Assembly: GCF_026153515.1 (NCBI RefSeq)
Contig: NZ_CP110644.1
Coordinates: 4,183,501-4,247,500, forward strand
DNA: 64,000 nt
Direction: 5' to 3'
Source: Pseudomonas sp. KU26590
GTDB taxonomy: Bacteria > Pseudomonadota > Gammaproteobacteria > Pseudomonadales > Pseudomonadaceae
Below, one piece after another: positions 17,083 through 25,246 of this stretch; position 1 is the stretch's first letter, and every line of letters begins with the position of its first letter. The notes under the pieces were generated by a model. That model made no database searches. It was not told where the DNA came from and saw nothing but the letters and a program-made list of their open reading frames with translations. The translations under genes were made by a program, and so were the position numbers.

Positions 17083-17483
17083 CAAGACACCTCCGTCACT
17101 CGTGCAGCACCGTTGGCTGACGCCCAGAGGCCAGTGATGGCCCCTGTGTAGCCGAACGGCACTTCGTAATATCCGTTTGCAGCGATGATCACCGTGTAAC
17201 TGGTGATGGACGATGCGCTGCCCAGTTTCAGGTAGAGCACCGACGTGGATTCGTTGAAGATTGTCGCCCCGCGCCGAGCAGCATTGGCCGCCAGCAGCGT
17301 GGTGTTGGCCGCAGCGCTCGTCACCGAAGTGACAGAACTCGCCGCAACGCCCACCTGCGCGACCGAAACCTGAGTAATCAGGGTGGCCACACCGGCGGAG
17401 TTGATTGAATAAGGGCCTGAGCCGTCGGTATCCGAGAAGAATCCGCCCGGACCCATCCTGTAAGTGCCAGTTACCGACGGCAT
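17082..17483 (-). CDS. Hypothetical head-associated protein (decoration-like)
   Basis: 133 residues, threonine/serine/alanine-rich beta protein: MGPGGFFSDTDGSGPYSI, NAARRGATIFNESTSVLYLK, and NGYYEVPFGYTGAITGLWAS. Such proteins in Pseudomonas phages lie near the coat gene and are thought to decorate the capsid. Function inferred from context. Confidence 0.6.
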   Translation of the reverse strand: MPSVTGTYRMGPGGFFSDTDGSGPYSINSAGVATLITQVSVAQVGVAASSVTSVTSAAANTTLLAANAARRGATIFNESTSVLYLKLGSASSITSYTVIIAANGYYEVPFGYTGAITGLWASANGAARVTEVS

Positions 17484-17495
17484 ATCCAGATCTCC

Positions 17496-17918
17496 TTAGA
17501 TTTCGGCGTGACGCCAGCCAGCGCGGGCGTAATCACCCACCATGTCAGGGTGCACGTCGGCGAACGCCTTGGTGCCGTCCGACTTCTCGTTGACCATGCG
17601 CACGGTGGCGTCGGTTTCAACGAGACCAGGAGCAGGCGCAGGATTCAGCGGGTTGTTGCCGATCACCTGAGCGTCGTGGTCGCCAGCAGGCAGTTCCGGG
17701 TCGATAACCAGCACGTCACCTGCCAGCGATGGCTCGGCAGTGCGCTCGTCGTCGCCCCTCTCTTCATGGGCGGCAGCAGCCAGGTCGTCGGCTTTCTGCT
17801 CGGCGGCCATGGCTTTCTTCTCTTCCGGCGTCACATAGCCGGCGTCGGCCTTGGCGCGCAACTCTTCAGCGGCTTGCTGAGCTTCGAGCGCTTTGTCTTC
17901 TGCGGTCTTCTTGGTCAT
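17496..17918 (-). CDS. Hypothetical acidic protein downstream of the coat gene
   Basis: 140 residues with a long charged helix (KTAEDKALEAQQAAEELRA) followed by a smaller C-terminal part (DVHPDMVGDYARAGWRHAEI). ATG 17918 has GAGG eight bases upstream; an in-frame ATG at 17936 lacks a site. No family recognised. The gene lies in the head block; structural or assembly role likely. Confidence 0.55.
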   Translation of the reverse strand: MTKKTAEDKALEAQQAAEELRAKADAGYVTPEEKKAMAAEQKADDLAAAAHEERGDDERTAEPSLAGDVLVIDPELPAGDHDAQVIGNNPLNPAPAPGLVETDATVRMVNEKSDGTKAFADVHPDMVGDYARAGWRHAEI

Positions 17919-17987
17919 TTCCGATTCCTCGATCATGTTCAGTCGGCGGCGGGCAAAACCCGCTCACCGAGATGGCAGTTACCGGGA

Positions 17988-19151
17988 TTAGCCGCGCAGG
18001 ATGGCGATGTGGTCTGGCTTAACAGCCTTCACGCCCCATGCGAGGCCGATTTCCCAGTAGATCTGGCGGTACTGACGGTATTGGGTCAGCTGGAAGCTCA
18101 GACCGGACACCGGGTCGGTGATCATCATCATGTCGTCAGCGGCGTCGATAGGCTTGCCATTGAGGCCAACAGGCATTGCAGGCGCACGAGCAGCCAGCAC
18201 GAGTGCCGACTTGGCGAACGCAACGTTCGGCGCGTAGCTGTTGCCGATGGTGATCGCGGTGTTATCAGCGATCGCCGTCTGCAGGCCTGGGCCGCCGATG
18301 GTGATGACGCCTGCGGAGTAGGCGTTGACCATGTAGACGTTCGGGTCACCCGCGAAGGTGATCGCATCGCCCGGCAGGATGGTGCCGGTGCCAGTGTCGA
18401 CCGGAATCGACACGGAGCCGATGACCAGCCCGGTGCTGTTCACCAGGTAACCGGTGCCGGTGCCCTTGACCACGGTCTTCAGCTGCGCCGACTGGGCAAC
18501 ATCGAAGCCTTCAACGCGGCCGATAACACCTTGACGCAACATCTCGTCAGTGCCGGCTTCGTTGACCTTGAACAGCACAGACTGCTTGCCGCGCAGGTTG
18601 GCTGCGGACGAGGAGTTGATGACCATGTTCAAAGCCGTGGTCGGTGCGCCGTTGTCTTCCAGGATCTTGCGAGCCAGCGCGAAGTCGCTCAGGTCGCCAG
18701 CCACGCCGAAAGGAGTGGTGCCAGGAGTACCTGTGGCGCGCGACGCAGCAGCAATGGCAGCACTTGCCAAGCTCAGGTCGACCGCGTTACCCAGCGCACG
18801 GAAGGCGTTGATGAACTGGTTCTTCATGATGACCGAAGTACCAGCACCGGCAGGACCATTGAGGCCCTTCTGTTCTTCACCGTTCCAGCGGATCGGGTAG
18901 GACTTGCTGGTGGTGATGATCACCGGCACGTTGCCGATGATGTGGTCGCCGGCGTTCGGCGCGGTCAGGCCCGGGGTGATGTCTTGCAGGCCGACCGGCT
19001 GAACTACCGGAGAGCGGACTTCCTGGCCAACGGCAGCTGCTTCAGCCGACGCGTCGAGGGTGACCACCTTGGTAAAGCCGACCAACTCACGCGACACAAC
19101 GTCGAGCGCTTCATACAGCGGGCCAATGAGGCCAGTCAGGGTGTTTGACAC
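17988..19151 (-). CDS. Major capsid protein, P22 coat-like
   Basis: 387 residues, the size of the P22 coat family. It begins MSNTLTGLIGPLYEALDVVSR and contains ITPGLTAPNAGDHIIGNVPV, VINSSSAANLRGKQSVLFK, and an Ig-like insertion region (GYLVNSTGLVIGSVSIPVD), ending with YWEIGLAWGVKAVKPDH. These are hallmarks of P22-type coats, which use a scaffold; a scaffold-like gene lies immediately upstream. Pairing this head with a contractile tail is notable. Confidence 0.9.
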   Translation of the reverse strand: MSNTLTGLIGPLYEALDVVSRELVGFTKVVTLDASAEAAAVGQEVRSPVVQPVGLQDITPGLTAPNAGDHIIGNVPVIITTSKSYPIRWNGEEQKGLNGPAGAGTSVIMKNQFINAFRALGNAVDLSLASAAIAAASRATGTPGTTPFGVAGDLSDFALARKILEDNGAPTTALNMVINSSSAANLRGKQSVLFKVNEAGTDEMLRQGVIGRVEGFDVAQSAQLKTVVKGTGTGYLVNSTGLVIGSVSIPVDTGTGTILPGDAITFAGDPNVYMVNAYSAGVITIGGPGLQTAIADNTAITIGNSYAPNVAFAKSALVLAARAPAMPVGLNGKPIDAADDMMMITDPVSGLSFQLTQYRQYRQIYWEIGLAWGVKAVKPDHIAILRG

Positions 19152-19245
19152 GATTCATTTCCTTTTCGGGATAGGGAGGTTTGATAAATGAGCCATCCAG
19201 CTCGCACTCCGGCCCCCATCCGGGTTTCGGAAGAATTTGATGCTG

Positions 19246-20016
19246 TTAATCGGTGATCGTGACGGCGCCGGTGGACACCTGCTTGCCGATGTCGGCCTGC
19301 TGGGCTGGCGGCATCGATGCAAACTGTTCGCGGGAGTAGCTCTTGCCGGTACCGGTGCCGTTGTTGTCGCTCTGATGGGCGCCACCGCCGGACTTGCCGC
19401 TCGACTTGAGGATGTTGTCGCGGTACGGGTAGTGCTCAACCAGCGTCTCGATCGCCTCGTCGAAGTCAGCAACCTCGCCCGGACGCGACCGGCTGAAGAT
19501 TTTGTTGCCGTGCTGGTCATAGGCCACGGTCTTGCCGTCTTCGATCTTGAAGTTGGCACCGAAACGGGACTGCACCATGTCGCCCGGGATAGCCAGCTTC
19601 TCGGTGATGAACTTCGAGCGGCTGAATGCGCCGCCGATGCGCTCTTCGTAGAGCTGTTTCTCGTAGCCGGAGGCCTTGGTGTTGGCCTCGTCGAGCTGCG
19701 CCTGGAATGCCTTGCTGATCTCGCTGCGCACGGTGTCGATTTCACCGGCATCGACGAGTTTCTTCTGGTCAAGCTTGGAAACGATGTCGATGGCGTTCCT
19801 TGCAGCGGCAGGGTCGGTGATGCCTTCGAACGCTTTCACGGTCTCCTCGGCGGCCTGAGCTCGTTCACGGTGCCCTCTGGCCTCGCCATTGAGTCGGCTG
19901 ATGGTTGCCACCGTGCCAGCGGCGTCGAAAGGAACTTCCTTGCCGTCGTCGTGCACGTAGACCGGTTTTCCATCAACCAGCACCGCGTGGCCGTTCTCGT
20001 CGAGTTTCAGTTTCAT
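19246..20016 (-). CDS. Capsid scaffold protein
   Basis: 256 residues, helical and charged, starting MKLKLDENGHAVLVDGKPVYV, with a coiled-coil region (HRERAQAAEETVKAFEG) and a disordered Gly/Ser-rich segment before a C-terminal helix (QFASMPPAQQADIGKQVSTG). Directly upstream of the coat gene, as for P22-like scaffolds. It should guide procapsid assembly and leave on maturation. Confidence 0.8.
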   Translation of the reverse strand: MKLKLDENGHAVLVDGKPVYVHDDGKEVPFDAAGTVATISRLNGEARGHRERAQAAEETVKAFEGITDPAAARNAIDIVSKLDQKKLVDAGEIDTVRSEISKAFQAQLDEANTKASGYEKQLYEERIGGAFSRSKFITEKLAIPGDMVQSRFGANFKIEDGKTVAYDQHGNKIFSRSRPGEVADFDEAIETLVEHYPYRDNILKSSGKSGGGAHQSDNNGTGTGKSYSREQFASMPPAQQADIGKQVSTGAVTITD

Positions 20017-20090
20017 GCTTCGTCTCCAGGCATCCGCCAGTTTTGGGCTATCCGGCCCGCTGCAGCGCTATCCATCCGGAATCGCGCCAT

Positions 20091-20115
20091 AAAAAAACCC
20101 CGGCAAGTGCCAGGG
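20091..20115 (-). terminator. Rho-independent terminator after the portal gene
   Basis: CCCTGGC/GCCGGGG stem (one G-T pair) with an ACTT loop and seven T following on the minus strand. It lies between portal and scaffold genes. Complete termination here would silence the rest of the late operon, so read-through by antitermination is expected. Confidence 0.75.
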
Positions 20116-20133
20116 CCGCTGTAGGTGTTTCGG

Positions 20134-21549
20134 TTAGAACGTTGTCTTGGTCGGGATCACGGCCTTGGCCGGCTGAGTGGAGAGGCGCGCCTGCTCCTCT
20201 TCCCACTTGAGGTCATCCCCCAGCAGGCCGCGGCGTTGCATCTCGCCAAAGAGTGTCTTGTCGGAGATCTGGCCGTTGCTCGCCATGTTGACCAGCATCG
20301 GCAAGGCAATCTCTGGCGCGAAGTCGACGTCGAAGTTGCCGCTGACCTGGACATGGCCGCCCTCCTCCTGACCAAGCCACTCGGCGAAGTACGCCAGGAT
20401 CTGGTCGATCGCGTCCTCGAGTTGGCCGGCCATTGTCTGGAGCGGGCTCATTTCCTGAGCTGATTCGTCCTCGGCCTGGGTGGCTGTCTTGACGCCCTGC
20501 TTGTCCTTCTCCAGCAGCTTGGCACCGGAGAGGCGCATGTCGTCTACCAGATCGTGCAGAGACGTGCTGCCAGCCTCGATTGCGGCGCCGGTGTGCTCAA
20601 CCCACTTCAAGTCGCCATCTTTGGGCAAGCGAGTGGCGCTACTGGTGCCGATGACCAGGTCGAAGTCATCCTCGACGCCGATCACAGCCAACATCGGCAC
20701 TCGGGCAACGTGCAGGATGTTGTCCTGATCGCTCTGTGACTGCCAATGCTTGACGTTTAGGTGTGCAAGCTCCAGTAGCGGCGGTGAGGCCGTCATAAAT
20801 CCTGTGCGCTTCGTGTAGAGCGTGGCGAGCGGTATCTCGCCCAGCGTGTTCGTGCCGTTGGCGTGGCTGATCCACTCCTCGGTAGAGCCAGCACCCACCG
20901 AAGGTTCCTTCTTGCGGAAGGTCTCCCAGCGGCCGGGCGTCAGGACGCGAATCTGCGGTACCAGCTTGACGCCAAACTCGCCCTCATCCTCTTCCACCAC
21001 TTCGAGGTAGCGAAACTGGGTCAGGACGTGCCGACCAGTTGCCGTACTTGATCGCCACCCGAGCACCTGCTTGGGCGCGATCATCACTACATATGGGCGA
21101 ACACCGGCACTCTTCTCGTCGGCCTTGGTCTTGTGCAGCGGTCGGCCTTCCTCGTCGACCGTATTCGGGTGCTCTACCAGTGCATGGCAGAGACCGTGCG
21201 ACAGTGCTTTAGAGAAGAACGACTGCGCCCAGACCTGCAGGTTGTTGCCCTGGCAATCCAAGTTCTCGGCGAACTCTTCAACGGCGTCCGGAACGTCATC
21301 ACTGAGAACAATCGGCTCGGCAAACACGCGCCCGGTCATGTTCTGAACGGTTTCGCTGAAAGCCGGCAACAGGGTCGAAGTCTTGATCCGAGCCGCGTAA
21401 GCCTCGGCACTCTCTTTCGGCCACTTGGGCAGGAATTTCTCTTTCGCCGCCCGCATTGCCTTGGTGCCGCCCATCAGCGCATCGACGATGTCCCAGTCTT
21501 TGCGCATCTCGTCGACGGCAAGGAGCGTTTTGCTGGGATCGTCGGACAT
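20134..21549 (-). CDS. Portal protein (DUF4055-type)
   Basis: 471 residues, one base after the terminase gene. RAAKEKFLPKWPKESAEAYA and an N-terminal TSTLLPAFSETVQNMTGRVF segment are typical of the portal family annotated as DUF4055, and the LAHLNVKHWQSQSDQDNILH helix is the conserved portal core. It forms the dodecameric DNA entry channel of the head. Confidence 0.85.
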   Translation of the reverse strand: MSDDPSKTLLAVDEMRKDWDIVDALMGGTKAMRAAKEKFLPKWPKESAEAYAARIKTSTLLPAFSETVQNMTGRVFAEPIVLSDDVPDAVEEFAENLDCQGNNLQVWAQSFFSKALSHGLCHALVEHPNTVDEEGRPLHKTKADEKSAGVRPYVVMIAPKQVLGWRSSTATGRHVLTQFRYLEVVEEDEGEFGVKLVPQIRVLTPGRWETFRKKEPSVGAGSTEEWISHANGTNTLGEIPLATLYTKRTGFMTASPPLLELAHLNVKHWQSQSDQDNILHVARVPMLAVIGVEDDFDLVIGTSSATRLPKDGDLKWVEHTGAAIEAGSTSLHDLVDDMRLSGAKLLEKDKQGVKTATQAEDESAQEMSPLQTMAGQLEDAIDQILAYFAEWLGQEEGGHVQVSGNFDVDFAPEIALPMLVNMASNGQISDKTLFGEMQRRGLLGDDLKWEEEQARLSTQPAKAVIPTKTTF

Positions 21550-21550
21550 G

Positions 21551-22825
21551 TCAGATACTCAGGGATGAAGTGGATGCAGTTCGCTTGACGATCGGGAACA
21601 GATGAGCCAGCGGGTAGCCGGCCGCATCAATCACGTGATCCACGCCGCTTGATTTGTCAGGCATGCCGTTCTTGTCGTACGCCTGTTGCTCCAGACCATC
21701 CGTGAGGTGCGGACAGCGATTGGTATTGATCTTCAGTCGCCGAACGCCGAGGCCGTTGCAGATCAACGCGTTCACGGCGTTGACGCGGTCAGCGATAGCA
21801 GGGTTTGTCGAGTTGACTCGAACAGTCAGTCCGGCCTGCCGAATGATGCTCAGATCAGACTCGCTGGCGTTCTTGCTGCTGGCGTTCTGTCCGGATGCGT
21901 CGGGGAAGACCTGAACGGCATGGCCCTTCAGCTTGTAGCGCTCATTGAACAGCGCGACCATTTGCGGCGTGTCGCGGCCATCAACGATCTCATCGACCGC
22001 CACCGGCCAACCATCGCGCATCACGTAAACCACAGCGCTCATCTTCAGCCGGTTGAAGTCCATCCCGATCAGGACAGGCTCGTTGGGCTGTAACGTGTCG
22101 TTGGTGTGATTCAGCACCCGGTTGAAGTCCGGATAAACGCTGCCAGACGTAAGGTTGGTGAAGCGACCTTCGATGTAGGCATCGATCAGCGCTGCCGGAT
22201 AACTGTCGCGCAGTGTCTGCACGTAGTCGTCAGGCAAGAATGGGTTGGTGTACGTCGCCGCCTGGATCATCACGTAGCCAGGCTTCGGATTACGGCCCCA
22301 TGTGTCGTAGACGAACTGGAAGCCCTCCGGCGTGGTGTAAGCCGAAACACGATTGAACGGCAGTTCAACGCCATCAGGACGCTGCCTGTTCCGCGCGATG
22401 ATCTTGCGCCATGCCATGGCTGCCTGAGCCTTCTTCAGCGTGTCGATCTCGTCGACGTGCGCCCGGTATGACTCGTAACCAATGATGCGAGCCGGGTTCT
22501 CCAGCGTCCGCAGCACAAAGTCGCCACAATTGGGCGAACTCGTGTAAATGATATTTTCCTGCTTGTTGTACTTGTACCGGATGCCCATGTCCGTGAGCTT
22601 CTCTTCCATGCGCGGGGCAAGGATGAGGCGGACAAGGTCATAGGTGGGCTCGTACAGCGCGATCAGCGCCGAGGAGGATGCCAGAGCGTCACGCAGCGCG
22701 CAGTTAGCGAGCGTCTCCGTCTTGCCCGTACCGAACCCACCTACGAACGCCGGGTATTTCTCAGTCAGTTGGTAGAAGTCAGCCTGCGGCTGCGTCATTT
22801 GCACCCGCAGCGTCCTTCCTTCCAC
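21551..22825 (-). CDS. Terminase large subunit
   Basis: 424 residues; the DNA-packaging ATPase/nuclease. The Walker A variant GGFGTGKT is at residues 29-36, HVDEIDTLK supplies the acidic Walker B-like motif, and the nuclease domain shows IGMDFN, VFPDASGQN and VIDAAGYPLAH with the expected aspartates. A GTG start at 22825 with GAGGT upstream is used; ATG 22798 is a shorter option. It overlaps the small subunit gene. Confidence 0.92.
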   Translation of the reverse strand: MEGRTLRVQMTQPQADFYQLTEKYPAFVGGFGTGKTETLANCALRDALASSSALIALYEPTYDLVRLILAPRMEEKLTDMGIRYKYNKQENIIYTSSPNCGDFVLRTLENPARIIGYESYRAHVDEIDTLKKAQAAMAWRKIIARNRQRPDGVELPFNRVSAYTTPEGFQFVYDTWGRNPKPGYVMIQAATYTNPFLPDDYVQTLRDSYPAALIDAYIEGRFTNLTSGSVYPDFNRVLNHTNDTLQPNEPVLIGMDFNRLKMSAVVYVMRDGWPVAVDEIVDGRDTPQMVALFNERYKLKGHAVQVFPDASGQNASSKNASESDLSIIRQAGLTVRVNSTNPAIADRVNAVNALICNGLGVRRLKINTNRCPHLTDGLEQQAYDKNGMPDKSSGVDHVIDAAGYPLAHLFPIVKRTASTSSLSI

Positions 22826-23318
22826 CTACCACCTCGATCTCGATTCTGGTCACCGGTGGCAACTCAATAGGATTCGTCTTCAGCAATTCGGCGCGAGTGC
22901 GTTCCAGGCTCTCGATGCGACCAGTCAAGCGGTCGATCAAGCCTGAATAGTCCCTGACCTTAAACTTCTCCTCGGTCTTGGCCTGGTACTCGCCAGCGCC
23001 TTCACGCTCAACCCGCGCCTCAAGCTCTGCCGTTTCTCCGAACTCATTCTCCCTGTTCAACGCACGCATCAATCGAATGCGGGTCAGGCGTAGCTCATCA
23101 TCGACACGACCCAGCTCAATGCGGGACAGCATGTCGTTCTCTGCATCAGTGAGGTATTGGCTATAGATCGATCCGGGCTTGGCCGCGTTCTTGTTGCCGC
23201 GCAGATCCTTTGGCCCAGTGCTCTTGCCACCGTGGAGCTTGCAGCGAGAGGAACCCGGTACTGCATGGCGCTTACATGGTTCCCCGTTGCCGCGCTTTGA
23301 TGCGCCGCATAGGGCCAT
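22779..23318 (-). CDS. Terminase small subunit with zinc-binding N terminus
   Basis: 179 residues. The start ALCGASKRGNGEPCKRHAVP followed by SSRCKLHGGKSTGPK is a Cys/His cluster often seen on small terminase-type proteins in proteobacterial phages. A helical middle (ENDMLSRIELGRVDDELRL) would mediate oligomerisation. Directly upstream of, and overlapping, the large subunit. ATG 23318 has GAGG seven bases upstream. DNA recognition at pac/cos is its expected role. Confidence 0.8.
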   Translation of the reverse strand: MALCGASKRGNGEPCKRHAVPGSSRCKLHGGKSTGPKDLRGNKNAAKPGSIYSQYLTDAENDMLSRIELGRVDDELRLTRIRLMRALNRENEFGETAELEARVEREGAGEYQAKTEEKFKVRDYSGLIDRLTGRIESLERTRAELLKTNPIELPPVTRIEIEVVGGRKDAAGANDAAAG

Positions 23319-23386
23319 TGGAAGCCTCATTCATGGGGTTTGTTTTCGCAACGGTCATTCAATGCATTCGAACGTCATTCAATGAA

Positions 23387-23659
23387 TCATTGAGCCGGGA
23401 TCAGCTCGTCTTCAGCGGAAAGCATGGTGTCGATCAGGCGTTGCTCAGCAAGACGCATGGCGCCGATGCATTGCAGGTCATCCCCGCGCTTGCCGAAGCC
23501 GTACACGTCGAGCTGACCGTTGTCGCCTATCAGGGCAAGTACACCGACATCACAGAGTGGAAGCTCGCCGGACTCAATCTGTTCTGCGACCTTGCGAAGC
23601 GTGCGCACAGCATCACGCCAGCCTTCACGTTCGAAGGTGACGACTTTGAGTTGGCTCAT
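23387..23659 (-). CDS. Hypothetical phage protein
   Basis: 90 residues, MSQLKVVTFEREGWRDAVRT start, then VLALIGDNGQLDVYGFGKRG. Small alpha/beta protein of a kind often found near terminase genes. No family recognised. Ends close to the small terminase gene and is preceded within three bases by another small gene. Confidence 0.6.
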   Translation of the reverse strand: MSQLKVVTFEREGWRDAVRTLRKVAEQIESGELPLCDVGVLALIGDNGQLDVYGFGKRGDDLQCIGAMRLAEQRLIDTMLSAEDELIPAQ

Positions 23660-23662
23660 GGC

Positions 23663-23908
23663 TTACTCCCCGAATGCGTCGCCTTGCACCATTACATTCC
23701 GGCCATCGACAATGAACGTGACGGTCAGCACTACTTGTCCGCTCGCATCGCTAGACATGCAGGTCTTTGATTGACCCGGAAGAATCTCCCCGTCTTCGAC
23801 GTGTAGCGCGAATGGCTGCGGGAGCGGCCGCTCAGGTGGTTCGCCGAGCATTTCATCGATCGTCATACAGCGAGGCCCGGGGGTGATGCGTTTCAGGATC
23901 AGCTTCAT
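23663..23908 (-). CDS. Hypothetical phage protein
   Basis: 81 residues (MKLILKRITPGPRCMTIDEM). The C-terminal VVLTVTFIVDGRNVMVQGD is a beta segment. Forms a pair with the next gene, three bases apart. Not recognised. Its upstream region is shared with a divergent plus-strand cassette. Confidence 0.55.
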   Translation of the reverse strand: MKLILKRITPGPRCMTIDEMLGEPPERPLPQPFALHVEDGEILPGQSKTCMSSDASGQVVLTVTFIVDGRNVMVQGDAFGE

Positions 23909-23920
23909 GGCTTACTCCGC

Positions 23921-23936
23921 GCCACGAAACGTGCGC
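23921..23936 (+). repeat. 16-bp direct repeat, left copy (GCCACGAAACGTGCGC)
   Basis: One mismatch from the copy at 24616-24631; both are preceded by CTTAC. The pair brackets the two plus-strand genes at 24059-24589. A related sequence occurs in the BRO-type gene at 33751-33786. Confidence 0.7.
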
Positions 23937-23985
23937 TTTAATGGTATGACCGGAACATATTTCTTATAAAGTCGTAGATTACCAC

Positions 23986-24014
23986 TTTACATAGGAATAA
24001 TGGTCCGGTACATT
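23986..24014 (+). promoter_or_regulatory. Sigma70-type promoter for the plus-strand cassette
   Basis: TTTACA (23986-23991), exactly 17 bases, then TACATT (24009-24014), in a clearly AT-rich gap. Expected start near 24021, giving a leader of about 38 bases to the ATG at 24059, which has GGAG eight bases upstream. This allows expression independent of the late operon. Confidence 0.6.
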
Positions 24015-24058
24015 TAACCCATGCCGCCCATTACGGGAAGGCGAACTGGAGCAAAACC

Positions 24059-24325
24059 ATGGCCCGCATCACCAAAGCTCAAGCCCAAGAAATCCACGCA
24101 GCCCGTGCCGCTCACTTCGCAGTTGGCAACGTCATCCTGAGTAGCTACTGGGGAGAGCACAGCTTGGTGACGGCCTACAATGAAACTGACTGCTCAACTT
24201 GGTCGGTGACTGTTCAGAAAGTGAAGCTGATTGATGGCCAGTGGACCGCTGTAGAACCTGCTCGCACTCACCGTACCGATGCTGACCGCCAAGACCGCGT
24301 TGTCGCTCAAGGCGTCGCGGCATAA
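24059..24325 (+). CDS. Hypothetical protein of the opposite-strand cassette
   Basis: 88 residues, MARITKAQAQEIHAARAAHF then GNVILSSYWGEHSLVTAYNE; a small beta-type core with charged ends. Not recognised. It is the first gene of a two-gene plus-strand unit inside the minus-strand late operon, with its own promoter. The second gene is a helix-turn-helix protein, so this one may be its regulatory partner or the cargo it controls. Confidence 0.65.
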   Translation: MARITKAQAQEIHAARAAHFAVGNVILSSYWGEHSLVTAYNETDCSTWSVTVQKVKLIDGQWTAVEPARTHRTDADRQDRVVAQGVAA

Positions 24326-24340
24326 AAGGAGACCTCGCCA

Positions 24341-24589
24341 ATGATCCCTAACGCAGAAAACTACAATGGCGACACCAAAAACGCTCAACAACTGATTGAG
24401 CGTATCGGCAAGTCCCAGACCTGGATTGCCAAACGGCTCGGGGTCTCGGACCGCCGCATCCGCTACATCATCAAGGGCTCGCGCATTGTCAACGGAGTCG
24501 ACACTGATGTGCGCATGACATACACCGAGCAGTTCACGCTTGAATGCCTTGCTGTGGCCGTAGAAAGCGCGGCCGGGCTTAGTGCATAA
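24341..24589 (+). CDS. Small helix-turn-helix protein
   Basis: 82 residues. The segment SQTWIAKRLGVSDRRIRYII at about residues 25-44 is a clear helix-turn-helix; the C-terminal half is helical and may dimerise. GGAG lies ten bases upstream of the ATG. It follows its partner by 15 bases. Likely a local DNA-binding regulator; target unknown. The perfect inverted repeat 26 bases downstream is one candidate site. Confidence 0.7.
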   Translation: MIPNAENYNGDTKNAQQLIERIGKSQTWIAKRLGVSDRRIRYIIKGSRIVNGVDTDVRMTYTEQFTLECLAVAVESAAGLSA

Positions 24590-24614
24590 ATATGCGCCAT
24601 CTACAATCAACTTA

Positions 24615-24647
24615 CGCCACGAAACGGGCGCATCTGATTTCGTGGCG
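24615..24647. repeat. Perfect 10-bp inverted repeat between convergent genes
   Basis: CGCCACGAAA (24615-24624) and TTTCGTGGCG (24638-24647) with a 13-base loop. It lies between the end of the plus-strand cassette and the end of the minus-strand membrane gene, where a two-way terminator would be useful, but no T run follows. Its left arm is part of the direct repeat that flanks the cassette, so an operator role is equally possible. Confidence 0.6.
24616..24631 (+). repeat. 16-bp direct repeat, right copy (GCCACGAAACGGGCGC)
   Basis: Matches 23921-23936 at 15 of 16 positions. With the left copy it brackets about 695 bp that hold the two plus-strand genes. Confidence 0.7.
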
Positions 24648-24662
24648 CGTCATGCGTGATCG

Positions 24663-24914
24663 TCACGGATAACCTGCCAGCGGCTCTCGCTCACCGCCCC
24701 ACTGCTCTGGGAGCGTGCAGCGCGTGACCTTCATCTCATAAAGACGGCTGGGTATGGCGCCGTCAATCACCTGATAGCCAGGCGCTGCGACGTAAATGGT
24801 CTGGGTGTCGCTCCTGCACTCCCATGTCCGGTACACGTAACCGGTTCCGGTGCAGAAGAAGAACAGGACGACTGCCCCGAAGATGCGGAGCATCAGATTC
24901 TTGGCGATCCTCAT
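24663..24914 (-). CDS. Small membrane-anchored protein of the holin cluster
   Basis: 83 residues with one N-terminal membrane segment (LRIFGAVVLFFFCTGTGYVY) and a periplasmic tail containing two cysteines (WECRSD, RCTLPE). Last of three overlapping small membrane genes at the start of the late operon. Could be a spanin-like or holin-accessory protein, but there is no lipobox. The ATG overlaps the preceding stop by four bases. Confidence 0.6.
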   Translation of the reverse strand: MRIAKNLMLRIFGAVVLFFFCTGTGYVYRTWECRSDTQTIYVAAPGYQVIDGAIPSRLYEMKVTRCTLPEQWGGEREPLAGYP

Positions 24915-25246
24915 TGCGGCGCCCTCCGGCTATCCGCTCCACGACGCTCAATTCGACGGCGATTGCGCCCATCGGTCATTGCGCCGATCCGACGGTAGAA
25001 GTAGGAGGCCGACACGATGGTGAACATCACGAACATGATGCTGGGGATACTGTTGTTGATCAGTTTCGCCGGCTCCCATATCCACAGCGCGATGTAGGCA
25101 GCGGTGTACAGAAGGGAGTTCGTCAGAATGTAAGCGACTTCAGCGCTATCCGCCTGCCTGCAACCCTTAGCGCGAAAGGAAAACAAGATCGCCCGGCCAA
25201 TGACCATGGAGAAGGCTATCAAGGCAGCTATCGAGACAATGAGCAT
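24911..25246 (-). CDS. Small polytopic membrane protein
   Basis: 111 residues with three hydrophobic segments (LIVSIAALIAFSMVIGRAIL, then around LLYTAAYIALWIW, then IMFVMFTIVSASYF) and a very basic C terminus (GRNRRRIERRGADSRR). The topology and charged tail are holin-like. TGATG overlap with the upstream holin gene. Family not recognised. Confidence 0.6.
   Translation of the reverse strand: MLIVSIAALIAFSMVIGRAILFSFRAKGCRQADSAEVAYILTNSLLYTAAYIALWIWEPAKLINNSIPSIMFVMFTIVSASYFYRRIGAMTDGRNRRRIERRGADSRRAPQ

Noticed and set aside
17508..19148. 546-codon open frame on the plus strand across the coat gene
   Set aside because: Antisense shadow of the P22-like coat gene; arginine/histidine-rich with no family features and no ribosome site.
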